Below are positions 36,290-43,790 of a stretch of DNA of 64,000 nucleotides, piece by piece. Numbering within the stretch: the first letter of the stretch is position 1; each line of letters starts with the position of its first letter. The stretch covers positions 1,116,001 through 1,180,000 of the forward strand of contig JAUZVC010000001.1 of NCBI GenBank assembly GCA_031844405.1. Direction: 5' to 3'. This stretch comes from Knoellia sp031844405. GTDB taxonomy: Bacteria; Actinomycetota; Actinomycetes; Actinomycetales; Dermatophilaceae. A program made the translations under genes and the position numbers. The notes below the pieces were generated by a model that saw nothing but the letters and a program-made list of their open reading frames with translations, had not been told where the DNA came from and did no database searches.

Positions 36290-37236
36290 CCCGGGTCGGC
36301 GCCGTCGACTGCGGCACGAACTCGATCCGGCTCCTAATCGCCGATGTCGACGAGACCGGCGCGCTCACCGACGTCGTGCGGCGCACCGAGGTCGTCCGGC
36401 TCGGCTACGGCGTGGACCGCACCGGTGTCATCGATCCGGTCGCCATGGAGCGCACGCTGCGGCAGACGAGCGAGTATGCCGTCCAGTGCCGCGAGCACTC
36501 CGTCGAACGTGTGCGCTTCGTCGCCACCTCCGCCTCGCGTGACGCGCGCAACGCCTCGGACTTCGTGGCCGGAGTCGAGAAGGCCTTCGCCGCAACGGGG
36601 TTCGACGTCTCGCCCGAGGTCGTCAGCGGAGACGACGAGGCCGACCTGTCGTTCACGGGAGCGACCGGAGACCTCGTCGCCACCGGTGTCGCCGGTCCCT
36701 ACCTCGTCGTCGACCTCGGCGGCGGGTCGACCGAGCTCGTCCGCGGCACCGACCACGTCGAGGCGGCCCGCTCGGTCGACGTCGGCTGCGTCCGCATCCA
36801 TGAGCGCCACCTCCGCAGCGACCCGCCCACCGACGCCGAGGTGGCCGCCGCGACCCGCGACATCGCCGCGGCTCTCGACCGCGCGGAGGAGGTCGTCGAC
36901 CTTGCGGGCATCGCCACGGTCGTCGGTCTCGCCGGCAGCATCACGACGATCACAGCGCACGCGCTGGCGCTTCCGGCATACGAGCCGGAACGGATCCACC
37001 TCGCGACGCTGAGCCCGGCAGCGCACCGCGAGGCTTCGCAGGGCCTGCTCCACATGCCGACGGCGGAGCGCGGCGCGCTCGGCTTCATGCACCCCGGTCG
37101 CGTCGACGTCATCGGCGCGGGCGCGCTCGTGTGGCACGAGGTGCTCGGGCGCGTCCTCGAGTGGTCACCCGACGCGCAGGTCGTCACCTCCGAGCACGAC
37201 ATCCTCGACGGGATCGCGCTCAGCTGCGTCAGCTGA
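36286..37236 (+). CDS. Ppx/GppA-family exopolyphosphatase
   Basis: 316 residues from GTG 36286 (GTGA overlap with DUF501). The ASKHA fold is shown by VGAVDCGTNSIRLLIADV (phosphate 1), VRFVATSASRDARN, YLVVDLGGGSTELVRG (phosphate 2) and VVGLAGSITTITA. The length matches the short two-domain actinobacterial Ppx1/Ppx2 type; the C-terminal HD domain of E. coli Ppx is absent. Members hydrolyse short polyphosphate or pppGpp; which one applies cannot be told here. It ends the eno operon and its last eight bases overlap the convergent TetR gene. Confidence 0.92.
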   Translation: MTRVGAVDCGTNSIRLLIADVDETGALTDVVRRTEVVRLGYGVDRTGVIDPVAMERTLRQTSEYAVQCREHSVERVRFVATSASRDARNASDFVAGVEKAFAATGFDVSPEVVSGDDEADLSFTGATGDLVATGVAGPYLVVDLGGGSTELVRGTDHVEAARSVDVGCVRIHERHLRSDPPTDAEVAAATRDIAAALDRAEEVVDLAGIATVVGLAGSITTITAHALALPAYEPERIHLATLSPAAHREASQGLLHMPTAERGALGFMHPGRVDVIGAGALVWHEVLGRVLEWSPDAQVVTSEHDILDGIALSCVS

Positions 37237-37921
37237 GGTCGACGTCCGGCACCGTGTCGGCGGTGTAGGACGCGAACCCGTTCCACAGCACCGCCATGAC
37301 GACCTCGACCGCCATCTCGAGGGTGATCTCGGGGTGGCGCAGCCGCCACGCCGCCACCCGCTCGTTGGTCGCGATCATGATCTCGGCCATCGCCTCGCGG
37401 TAGGGCAGGGGATAGGCCGCGATCTGCGGGATGTCGCCGAACCGCTCGGCGATGTCGCGCGCCTGCGCCTGGCGGATCTGCTCGATGTCCTGCCCGGCGA
37501 CGACGGCGACGGCGGACTCCTGCATGTAGACCTTGAAGCTGCCGCGGCGCCGCTCGAAGAACTCCATGAACGACTGCACGCCCGCCCGGAAGTAGGCCTC
37601 GACGGGGGAGTGCGGCGGGATCGCGTCGAGCGCGTCCTTCGTCGAGGTCAGCAGGTCCTCGCGGGCCCGGGCGACGACCTTGACGAGGAGGTTCTCCTTC
37701 GAGCCGAAGTGGTCGTAGATGACCGGCTTGGTGATGCCCGCCTTCGCGGCGACGAGCTCCATCGTCGTGTCCTGGTAGCCGTGGTCGGCGAAGACCGCCT
37801 CGGCGACGTCGAGGAGCTGTCGCTCGCGCTCCTCGCGCTTCATGCGGGGAGCCCGAGGTGTTCCCTTGGCCGGGCCTCGGCGGCGAGCGGGGGGAGTCGT
37901 CGGGCTGTCCGTGGAGGTCAT
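37229..37921 (-). CDS. TetR-family transcriptional regulator
   Basis: 230 residues from the ATG at 37921-37919. A ~28-residue Pro/Arg-rich tail precedes the HTH: RQLLDVAEAVFADHGYQDTT, then MELVAAKAGITKPVIYDHFG, the canonical TetR helix 3 with YDHF. The ligand domain is divergent and gives no clue to the effector. Its promoter lies at about 37970. It does not appear to share a transcript with its neighbours, being convergent with ppx and facing the tRNA gene. A related palindromic target was not found next to it, so its regulon is open. Confidence 0.9.
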   Translation of the reverse strand: MTSTDSPTTPPARRRGPAKGTPRAPRMKREERERQLLDVAEAVFADHGYQDTTMELVAAKAGITKPVIYDHFGSKENLLVKVVARAREDLLTSTKDALDAIPPHSPVEAYFRAGVQSFMEFFERRRGSFKVYMQESAVAVVAGQDIEQIRQAQARDIAERFGDIPQIAAYPLPYREAMAEIMIATNERVAAWRLRHPEITLEMAVEVVMAVLWNGFASYTADTVPDVDLS

Positions 37922-37964
37922 GCGGGGAAAACGTCCGATCTGGATGCTGCGTGCGTGTCCTCGG

Positions 37965-37970
37965 AGCCTA
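37965..37970 (-). promoter_or_regulatory. -10 box for the TetR gene
   Basis: On the minus strand TAGGCT reads 37970 to 37965, the same box as used by eno and the acetyltransferase gene. The transcript would have a leader of about 35 bases. No clear -35 box. Confidence 0.45.
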
Positions 37971-38058
37971 CCCAAAGCGCTCCTCACGCTCGGCAGGTTC
38001 GGCGTCGGGCGGAGGCCGATCCGCGGATGGCTGGTGTGGTTCGCGCACTCATGCGGAT

Positions 38059-38110
38059 GCCTGCGTCCGCAACCACGGTGGCAGGGGCGGCCGGGGTTGC
38101 GGACGCAGGC
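38059..38110. repeat. 16-bp perfect inverted repeat related to the array at 57878
   Basis: 38059-38074 is the exact reverse complement of 38095-38110, with a 20-base loop. The core TGCGTCCGCAAC plus the following GGTGG also ends the units of the array at 57878-58042 (in reverse). It lies in the 214-base stretch between the TetR start and the tRNA, which otherwise holds only their promoters. Confidence 0.75.
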
Positions 38111-38135
38111 GAGGGAGGCGGCATACAGTGAGCGC

Positions 38136-38210
38136 GCCCCCGTGGCCCAACTGGCAGAGGCAGGCGACTTAAAATCGCTTCCGGTGCGGGTTCGAGTCCC
38201 GTCGGGGGCA
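38136..38210 (+). tRNA. tRNA with anticodon UAA (Leu), short variable loop
   Basis: All arms fold. The acceptor stem 38136-38142 pairs with 38203-38209 (7 of 7), discriminator A at 38210. The D arm is 38145-38161. The anticodon stem 38163-38167/38175-38179 closes the loop CTTAAAA with anticodon TAA. The T arm is 38186-38190/38198-38202 with loop TTCGAGT. Only six bases (38180-38185) separate the anticodon and T stems, so the variable loop is class I; standard bacterial tRNA-Leu has a long arm. CCA is not encoded. A TACAGT box (38124-38129) ends six bases before the first base of the tRNA, so the primary transcript may have almost no 5' leader. Confidence 0.88.
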
Positions 38211-38329
38211 CCCAGCGCGAACGTCCCACTGGCGGCCGCCCAGTGTCGGAGATCCGGGGTGTGGCTCGCGGCTGAAGCCCCCGCATCCCCGACACTCGGC
38301 CCGACCTGCGCCATGTGCGGACGTGATCG

Positions 38330-38338
38330 TTGTCCACA
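38330..38338 (+). promoter_or_regulatory. Single DnaA-box match
   Basis: TTGTCCACA is the preferred DnaA nonamer of high-GC actinobacteria. It stands alone, upstream of the BI-1-like gene. A regulatory or titration site is possible; chance cannot be excluded. Confidence 0.35.
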
Positions 38339-38433
38339 GGTGACCGTGCCGCGGGAACCTCGCAGGCCCGTCCACGGTTGAATGGTCAGACGACGCCGCG
38401 GATCGCCGCGGCGCCAGACCAATGGAGGACACG

Positions 38434-39294
38434 ATGGCCAGCAACCCGGCCTTCAACCGACTCGAGAAGGACGCCCAGTCCGGCTACGCCGGCTTTGGTG
38501 GCCGAGGCTCCGCGAACCCGGGCAGCGTCTCGTACGCGCAGCAGGGCGCCACCGACACGTGGGGCTCGCAACAGCAGCTCCAGGACATGTACAACTCGCC
38601 GTCCGCCGGACCCGTCGACACCGGTCGCGTGACGATGGACGACGTCATCATGAAGACCTTGGGGCTCTTCGCCCTCGTCCTGGGCTTCGGTGCCGTGGGC
38701 TGGTTCATCTCGGCCAACAGCCCGGAGCTCGGCTTCCTCGTCTGGATGGGCGGCATGATCGGCACGCTCGTCCTCGGACTCGTCATCGCCTTCAAGAAGA
38801 CGCTCAGCGTTCCGCTCATCGTGGCGTATGCCGCCATCGAAGGACTCTTCGTCGGCGCCGTCAGTGAGTTCTTCAACTCCTACCCCGGGTGGGAGGGGGT
38901 GGTCCCCCAGGCCGTTCTCGCGACCGCGGCCACCTTCGTCGGCATGTTCCTCGCCTACAAGAGCGGGCTCATCAAGGTCACCGCGAAGTTCCGTCGCATC
39001 GTCACGATGATGATCTTCGGCTACGCGATCTTCGCCGTCGTCAACTTCATCTTCGCGATGGTCAGCGACACGATGTTCGGCTTCGGGGGCAGCGGCGCCA
39101 TCGGCATCGGCATCTCGCTGTTCGCCGTCGGCCTCGCGTCGGTCTCGCTCGCGCTCGACTTCGACATGATCGACCGCGCGATCGCGACGGGCGCCCCGCA
39201 GAAGTACAGCTGGCTCCTGGCGCACGGTCTCATCGTCACCGTGGTGTGGCTCTACATCGAGTTCCTGCGCCTCTTCGCCCGCATGCGTGAGTGA
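38434..39294 (+). CDS. Bax inhibitor-1/YccA-family membrane protein
   Basis: 286 residues. ATG 38434 is preceded by GGAGGA seven bases upstream; an in-frame ATG at 38422 would place translation over that site. A ~65-residue Gln/Gly/Ser-rich cytoplasmic tail precedes seven hydrophobic helices (for example TLGLFALVLGFGAVGWF, LIVAYAAIEGLFVGAVSEFF). The last helices carry DFDMIDRAIATGAPQKYSW, the acidic motif of the PF12811-type subgroup. Related BsYetJ proteins are pH-dependent calcium leak channels; whether this one conducts calcium is unknown. It is monocistronic or ends with the small gene 12 bases downstream. Confidence 0.9.
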   Translation: MASNPAFNRLEKDAQSGYAGFGGRGSANPGSVSYAQQGATDTWGSQQQLQDMYNSPSAGPVDTGRVTMDDVIMKTLGLFALVLGFGAVGWFISANSPELGFLVWMGGMIGTLVLGLVIAFKKTLSVPLIVAYAAIEGLFVGAVSEFFNSYPGWEGVVPQAVLATAATFVGMFLAYKSGLIKVTAKFRRIVTMMIFGYAIFAVVNFIFAMVSDTMFGFGGSGAIGIGISLFAVGLASVSLALDFDMIDRAIATGAPQKYSWLLAHGLIVTVVWLYIEFLRLFARMRE

Positions 39295-39306
39295 CCTCTG
39301 ACGACG

Positions 39307-39576
39307 ATGCACCGTCTTCCCGATGACGTGAGCCGGGAGCTCGAGCGCGTGGTCCGTCGGTGGCGTGAGCTGCCCGCGGACCGCGCGCTCGCCGCGTCCG
39401 GGGCCGTGCGCGAGGTCGTCCAGGACCTCGCCGACGCGACGGCCGGCCGGCCGGTGCCCGAGCTCGGGCCCGCCGTGCTCATCGACCAGCTGCGGGTCCT
39501 CGTGTGGGACGCCGCCTCAGCGGGGGTCCCCGAGCTCGCCGACCGGCTCGCCGACCTCCGCCGCACCCTCCCCTGA
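39307..39576 (+). CDS. Small helical protein of unknown function
   Basis: 89 residues from ATG 39307, 12 bases after the BI-1-like gene. It is almost entirely helical and charged (MHRLPDDVSRELERVVRRW, then ELADRLADLRRTLP) with no membrane segment. No family is recognised. GC-rich third positions and the tight spacing favour a real gene. Its last 60 bases overlap the 3' end of the convergent SGNH hydrolase gene. Confidence 0.65.
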   Translation: MHRLPDDVSRELERVVRRWRELPADRALAASGAVREVVQDLADATAGRPVPELGPAVLIDQLRVLVWDAASAGVPELADRLADLRRTLP

Positions 39577-40617
39577 GCCGCCGGCCACGGCGTCCTGCGA
39601 CGCATCCGGCTGCGGGTTGCGTGCCGACGGCACCGCGTCGTGGCGCCGTCGCAGCAGCACGGCCCAACGGCCCCGCGGACCCCGGGCCTGACCACCGACC
39701 TCGGTCGGCGACACCTCCGTGCCGGCGTCCTTGACGGCCTGACCGGCGGCCACCGCCACCGGGCCGACGCCCTCGCCGCGACGTGGCTCGGGTGCCCGGT
39801 CGGCGGTGTCGTGGCCCCACACCCCGAGGGCGGCGCATACCGACGGCAGCAGAGCCGCAGCCGCCCTCGCGTAGCCGGCGGCCGAGGGATGGAACCGGTC
39901 CTCGCTGAACATCTCGCGGGGCGAGGCCGCGAACTCCTTGCCCAGCAGGTCGCCGAGCGACACAGTGCGACCACCGGCCTCGACGACCGCGATCGTCTGG
40001 GCGGCGGCGAGGTCACGGCTCCACCGGCGGGCGAGCAGCCGCAGCGGCTGCGCGAGCGGCTCGATCGTCCCGAGATCGGGGCAGGTCCCCACGACGACCT
40101 CGCTGCCGAGCGCGCGGATCCGGCGCACGGTGAGCTCGAGGTGGCGCACCGCCGTGGCCCGGTCGATCCGGTGGGTGACGTCGTTGGCGCCGATCATGAT
40201 GACGACGACGTCGGGCGTCACGGACTCGAGCCCCTGAGCCAGCTGGCGCTCGAGGTCGCTCGACTCGGCGCCGACGACCGCGCAGTTCGTGAGGTGGACG
40301 CGCCGGCCCATGAGGGCGCTCACGCCGTTGGCGACGATGCCGCCGACGGTCTCGTGCGGGTGCTTGGCCCCCATGCCGGCCGCGCTCGAGTCGCCGAGCA
40401 CGAGGATCTCGATCGGCTCGCCGGGACCGGCGCCGTAGGTGCCGTCGTCGTCGGGGGAGGAGTCGAACGGCGTGCCGACGATGCGGCGGGCGAGCAGCGC
40501 CTCGCCCTTGATGACGGCGTAGCCCACCGCTCCGAGGGCGGCGCTGGCCGCAGCGAGGCCACCACCCCCGTATGCCGCGGTGGATGCGATCTTGCGTGCT
40601 CGCCGTGCGCGTCCCAT
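39517..40617 (-). CDS. SGNH/GDSL-family hydrolase, membrane-anchored
   Basis: 366 residues from the ATG at 40617-40615, with AAGGAGG upstream on the minus strand. A hydrophobic segment near residues 15-35 (YGGGGLAAASAALGAVGYAV) should be a membrane anchor or uncleaved signal. SGNH blocks follow: ILVLGDSSAAGMG (Ser nucleophile), VVIMIGANDVTHR (Asn) and DRFHPSAAGYARAA (Asp and His). The last ~100 residues are low-complexity and charged. Such enzymes deacylate lipids or glycans outside the cytoplasm. It is divergent from cbs, as Rv1075c is near Rv1077, supporting orthology. Confidence 0.88.
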   Translation of the reverse strand: MGRARRARKIASTAAYGGGGLAAASAALGAVGYAVIKGEALLARRIVGTPFDSSPDDDGTYGAGPGEPIEILVLGDSSAAGMGAKHPHETVGGIVANGVSALMGRRVHLTNCAVVGAESSDLERQLAQGLESVTPDVVVIMIGANDVTHRIDRATAVRHLELTVRRIRALGSEVVVGTCPDLGTIEPLAQPLRLLARRWSRDLAAAQTIAVVEAGGRTVSLGDLLGKEFAASPREMFSEDRFHPSAAGYARAAAALLPSVCAALGVWGHDTADRAPEPRRGEGVGPVAVAAGQAVKDAGTEVSPTEVGGQARGPRGRWAVLLRRRHDAVPSARNPQPDASQDAVAGGSGEGAAEVGEPVGELGDPR

Positions 40618-40651
40618 GACCGTCCGCTCGCCCTCCTTCGACTGTCCGTCC

Positions 40652-40657
40652 ACGCTA
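40652..40657 (-). promoter_or_regulatory. -10 box for the SGNH hydrolase gene
   Basis: TAGCGT on the minus strand (40657 to 40652), about 34 bases before the start codon with a ribosome site between. It fits the TAnnnT pattern seen at other starts here. Confidence 0.4.
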
Positions 40658-40750
40658 ACCGACGGGTACGACGCGCACGTCGGGTCCCGGCATGCCGAGG
40701 CCTGTTCGTCACCGTCCGGCAACCCGGCGCGGGGATGGGAGGATGGGGGC

Positions 40751-42127
40751 ATGAAGTATGCCGAGCACATCGTCGACCTCGTGGGCAACACCCCGCTCGT
40801 GAAGCTGAACTCCGTCACCGACGGCATCGCCGCGACGGTCCTGGCCAAGGTCGAGTACATGAACCCCGGCGGCTCCGTGAAGGACCGCATCGCCCTCAAG
40901 ATGGTCGAGGCCGCCGAGGCCTCCGGCGAGCTCAAGCCCGGCGGCACGATCGTCGAGCCGACGAGCGGCAACACCGGCGTCGGTCTCGCGCTGGTCGCGC
41001 AGCGCAAGGGCTACAAGTGCATCTTCGTGTGCCCCGACAAGGTGAGCGAGGACAAGCGCAACGTCCTCAAGGCCTACGGCGCCGAGGTCGTCGTGTGCCC
41101 GACCGCCGTCGCTCCCGACCACCCGGACTCCTACTACGAGACCTCGGACCGGCTTGTCCGCGAGACGCCCGGCGCGTGGAAGCCCAACCAGTACGCCAAC
41201 CAGAACGGCCCGGCGTCGCACTACGAGACCACCGGTCCCGAGATCTGGCGCGACACGGAGGGCCTGCTCACCCACTTCGTCGCGGGCGTCGGCACCGGCG
41301 GCACGATCACCGGCACCGGCCGCTACCTGCGCGAGCAGAGCGAGGGCCGTGAGGGCGGGCGCGTCGAGATCATCGGCGCCGACCCCGAGGGCTCGGTCTA
41401 CTCCGGCGGAACCGGCCGCCCCTATCTCGTCGAGGGCGTCGGCGAGGACTTCTGGCCGACCGCCTACGACCCCGCGGTCGTCGACCGGATCGTCGCCGTC
41501 TCCGACGCCGACTCCTTCGCCATGACCCGTCGCCTCGCCCGCGAGGAGGGCCTGCTCGTCGGCGGCTCCTGCGGCATGGCCGTCGTCGCCGCCCTCGAGG
41601 TCGCCAAGGATCTGCCGGCCGAGGCCACCGTCGTCGTGCTGCTCCCGGACTCGGGCCGCGGCTACATGTCGAAGATCTTCAGCGACGACTGGATGAGCTC
41701 CTACGGCTTCATGGACTCCGACGCCGACGCGACCGTCGGGAAGGTGCTGCGCGCCAAGACCGGCGACCTGCCGGCCCTCGTGCACACCCACCCCAACGAG
41801 ACCATCCGCGACGCCATCGAGATCCTGCGTGAGTACGGCGTCTCGCAGATGCCGGTGGTCAAGGCCGAGCCGCCCGTCATGACGGGTGAGGTCGCGGGTG
41901 CGGTGAGTGAGCGCGAGCTCCTCGAACTGCTCTTCGTCGGCAAGGCCACGTTGCACGACTCGGTCGAGAAGCACATGGGCAAGGGTCTCCCGCTCGTCGG
42001 CGCCGGCGAGCCCGTCGCCACCGCGCGCCACGAGCTCGAGACCCACGACGCCGTCCTCGTCATCGACGACGGCAAGCCGGTCGGTGTCCTCACGCGGGCC
42101 GACCTCCTGGGTCACCTCGTCGACTGA
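40751..42127 (+). CDS. cbs: Cystathionine beta-synthase
   Basis: 458 residues from ATG 40751, preceded by GGGAGG. The fold-type II PLP domain shows NPGGSVKDRIAL (PLP lysine), EPTSGNTGVGLAL and GVGTGGTITGTGRYL (phosphate loop). The C-terminus has two CBS (Bateman) domains: VHTHPNETIRDAIEILREYG and a second ending DGKPVGVLTRADLLGHL, which usually sense adenosyl compounds. It condenses serine and homocysteine to cystathionine in reverse transsulfuration. metB lies 9 kb downstream; in M. tuberculosis the same pair (Rv1077, Rv1079) is closer. There is no haem-binding N-domain, as expected in bacteria. Confidence 0.95.
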   Translation: MKYAEHIVDLVGNTPLVKLNSVTDGIAATVLAKVEYMNPGGSVKDRIALKMVEAAEASGELKPGGTIVEPTSGNTGVGLALVAQRKGYKCIFVCPDKVSEDKRNVLKAYGAEVVVCPTAVAPDHPDSYYETSDRLVRETPGAWKPNQYANQNGPASHYETTGPEIWRDTEGLLTHFVAGVGTGGTITGTGRYLREQSEGREGGRVEIIGADPEGSVYSGGTGRPYLVEGVGEDFWPTAYDPAVVDRIVAVSDADSFAMTRRLAREEGLLVGGSCGMAVVAALEVAKDLPAEATVVVLLPDSGRGYMSKIFSDDWMSSYGFMDSDADATVGKVLRAKTGDLPALVHTHPNETIRDAIEILREYGVSQMPVVKAEPPVMTGEVAGAVSERELLELLFVGKATLHDSVEKHMGKGLPLVGAGEPVATARHELETHDAVLVIDDGKPVGVLTRADLLGHLVD

Positions 42128-42151
42128 GGTCACGACCCAGCTCCGCTGACA

Positions 42152-42193
42152 GGCGGGGTATGCCGGGAGCGCGAGCACCCGGCATACCCCGCC
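42152..42193 (+). terminator. Intrinsic terminator after cbs
   Basis: 42152-42167 and 42178-42193 are perfect reverse complements (16 bp, 10-base loop), followed by TTT. The stem contains GGTATGCC and its complement. Confidence 0.85.
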
Positions 42194-42231
42194 TTTCGCA
42201 TGGCCGGGCTCGTGGAAATGCTGGTTACCGC

Positions 42232-42272
42232 TTGCCAACTTCCACTTGACAAGTCATAGTGTTTTGTCAAGT
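42232..42272 (+). promoter_or_regulatory. alkB promoter with 29-bp palindromic operator
   Basis: TTGCCA (42232-42237), a 17-base spacer and CATAGT (42255-42260) form the promoter. ACTTGACAA (42244-42252) and TTGTCAAGT (42264-42272) are a perfect 9-bp inverted repeat with an 11-base spacer that contains the -10 box. A dimeric repressor bound there would block polymerase. The TetR gene just after alkB is the natural candidate. Confidence 0.65.
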
Positions 42273-42298
42273 GACCCCCGGCAAGGAGGCCTGCACCC

Positions 42299-43735
42299 AT
42301 GGCAGCGAACGCGACCGTCCCGATCGGCTCGACGCAGCGGTGGCGCGACCCCAAGCGGCACCTCTGGCTCATCGGGCTCGTCGTCCCGTCGCTCGCCTTC
42401 GTCGGCATGGGCGGGTGGCTGCTCACCGGGTGGTCGGTCTGGTTCTGGCTGGGCCCCATCGTCGTCCTGGGCATCGTGCCCGCCATCGACCTCTTCGCCG
42501 GGCTCGACCGCTCGAACCCGCCGGACGACGTCATCGAGGCGCTCGAGAAGGACCGCTACTACCGGTGGATCACCTACCTCTACCTGCCGGTGCAGTACGC
42601 CGGGTTCGTCGGTGCCATGTGGGTCGTCTCGGGGGCGAGCCCGTTCGAGCTCAGCCTGTCGGAGAAGGTCGGGCTTGCGATCTCGATCGGGTGCATCGGC
42701 GGCATCGGCATCAACACGGCGCACGAGCTCGGCCACAAGCGCGAGGCGAACGAGCGCTGGCTGAGCAAGGTCGCGCTCGCGCAGAGCTTCTACGGACACT
42801 TCTACATCGAGCACAACCGCGGTCACCACGTGCGCGTCGCCACTCCCGAGGACCCCGCATCGAGTCGGGTGGGTGAGAGCTTCTACGCGTTCTGGCCGCG
42901 CACGGTGTGGGGCTCGCTGAGGAGCGCGTGGCGGCTCGAGGCCCGGCGGATCGGGCGGCGCAGGCAGCACCCGTTCCGGCTCTCCAACGACGTCCTCAAC
43001 GCGTGGCTCATGTCGGCGGTGCTCTGGACCGGGCTCGTGCTCTGGCTGGGCGTGGGCATCCTGCCGTTCCTCGTCATCCAGGCGGTCGTCGGCATCTCGC
43101 TGCTCGAGGTCGTCAACTACATGGAGCACTACGGCATGCTGCGGCAGAAGGTCGGCGTCGGTGACCGGCGGCGCTACGAGCGCGTGGACCCGTCGCACTC
43201 GTGGAACTCCAACAACATCGCGACCAACGTCCTGCTCTACCACCTGCAGCGGCACAGCGACCACCACGCGAACCCGACCCGGCGCTACCAGACGCTGCGC
43301 GACTACGAGGAGTCGCCGGTCCTCCCGACCGGGTATGCCGGGATGATCCTCCTCGCGCTGGTCCCGCCGCTGTGGCGACGCGTCATGGACCGGCGGGTGC
43401 TCGCGCACTTCGGTGGCGACATGAGCCGGGCCAACATCCAGCCGCGGCGGCGCGCTCGGGTCCTCGCGGCACATCCGCCGCCCTCGGCGTCGCAGTCGTC
43501 GTCGGAGTCCGGCGGTCCCGGCGGGACCGGGCTCGCATCTGCACTCGCAACCGACGAGGTGCTCGCCGCGAGCTGCCCCGGCTGCGGCTACACCTACGAC
43601 GTCGTCGCGGGCGAGGAGCGCGAGGGCTTCGCGGCCGGCACGGCGTGGGCGCAGATCCCTGACGACTGGTGCTGTCCCGACTGCGGGGTGCGCGAGAAGG
43701 TCGACTTCGTCGCGGTGGACCCGCGGGCCGTGTGA
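42299..43735 (+). CDS. alkB: Alkane 1-monooxygenase fused to rubredoxin
   Basis: 478 residues from ATG 42299 with AAGGAGG nine bases upstream. The membrane part (to ~400) has about six helices and the three His boxes of AlkB: NTAHELGHK, YIEHNRGHH and LQRHSDHH, which hold the di-iron centre. After a Ser/Gly linker, residues ~420-478 are a rubredoxin: ASCPGCGYTYD and DWCCPDCG supply four iron-binding cysteines. The enzyme hydroxylates the terminal carbon of n-alkanes; the fused rubredoxin passes electrons directly, as in known actinobacterial AlkB-Rd fusions (Dietzia, Prauserella). No rubredoxin reductase gene is adjacent. The palindrome upstream suggests alkane- or fatty-acid-dependent repression. 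Confidence 0.95.
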   Translation: MAANATVPIGSTQRWRDPKRHLWLIGLVVPSLAFVGMGGWLLTGWSVWFWLGPIVVLGIVPAIDLFAGLDRSNPPDDVIEALEKDRYYRWITYLYLPVQYAGFVGAMWVVSGASPFELSLSEKVGLAISIGCIGGIGINTAHELGHKREANERWLSKVALAQSFYGHFYIEHNRGHHVRVATPEDPASSRVGESFYAFWPRTVWGSLRSAWRLEARRIGRRRQHPFRLSNDVLNAWLMSAVLWTGLVLWLGVGILPFLVIQAVVGISLLEVVNYMEHYGMLRQKVGVGDRRRYERVDPSHSWNSNNIATNVLLYHLQRHSDHHANPTRRYQTLRDYEESPVLPTGYAGMILLALVPPLWRRVMDRRVLAHFGGDMSRANIQPRRRARVLAAHPPPSASQSSSESGGPGGTGLASALATDEVLAASCPGCGYTYDVVAGEEREGFAAGTAWAQIPDDWCCPDCGVREKVDFVAVDPRAV

Positions 43736-43771
43736 GTGAGTGCGTGAGTGCGTGAGCGCGTGGGTGCGTGA
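43732..43771. repeat. 8-bp tandem repeat, five copies, at the alkB stop
   Basis: Five adjacent octamers of the pattern GTGCGTGA (one or two mismatches in the first and fourth) from 43732 to 43771. The first contains the alkB stop codon. The array gives several GTG codons in front of the TetR gene and lies before its ribosome site. Confidence 0.75.
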
Positions 43772-43790
43772 GGAGCAGGCCGCGGGCGGC

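Noticed and set aside
38136..38210. tRNA as an integration site for a mobile element
   Set aside because: No repeat of the tRNA 3' end, integrase or phage gene is seen on either side; the neighbours are housekeeping-type genes.
38330..38338. Replication origin
   Set aside because: A single DnaA box, no cluster, and no dnaA/dnaN genes nearby.
37842..38422. Several open frames crossing the tRNA and TetR promoter region
   Set aside because: They run through the tRNA gene and inverted repeat and lack start signals; the upstream part of the long minus-strand frame is only an extension of the TetR gene.
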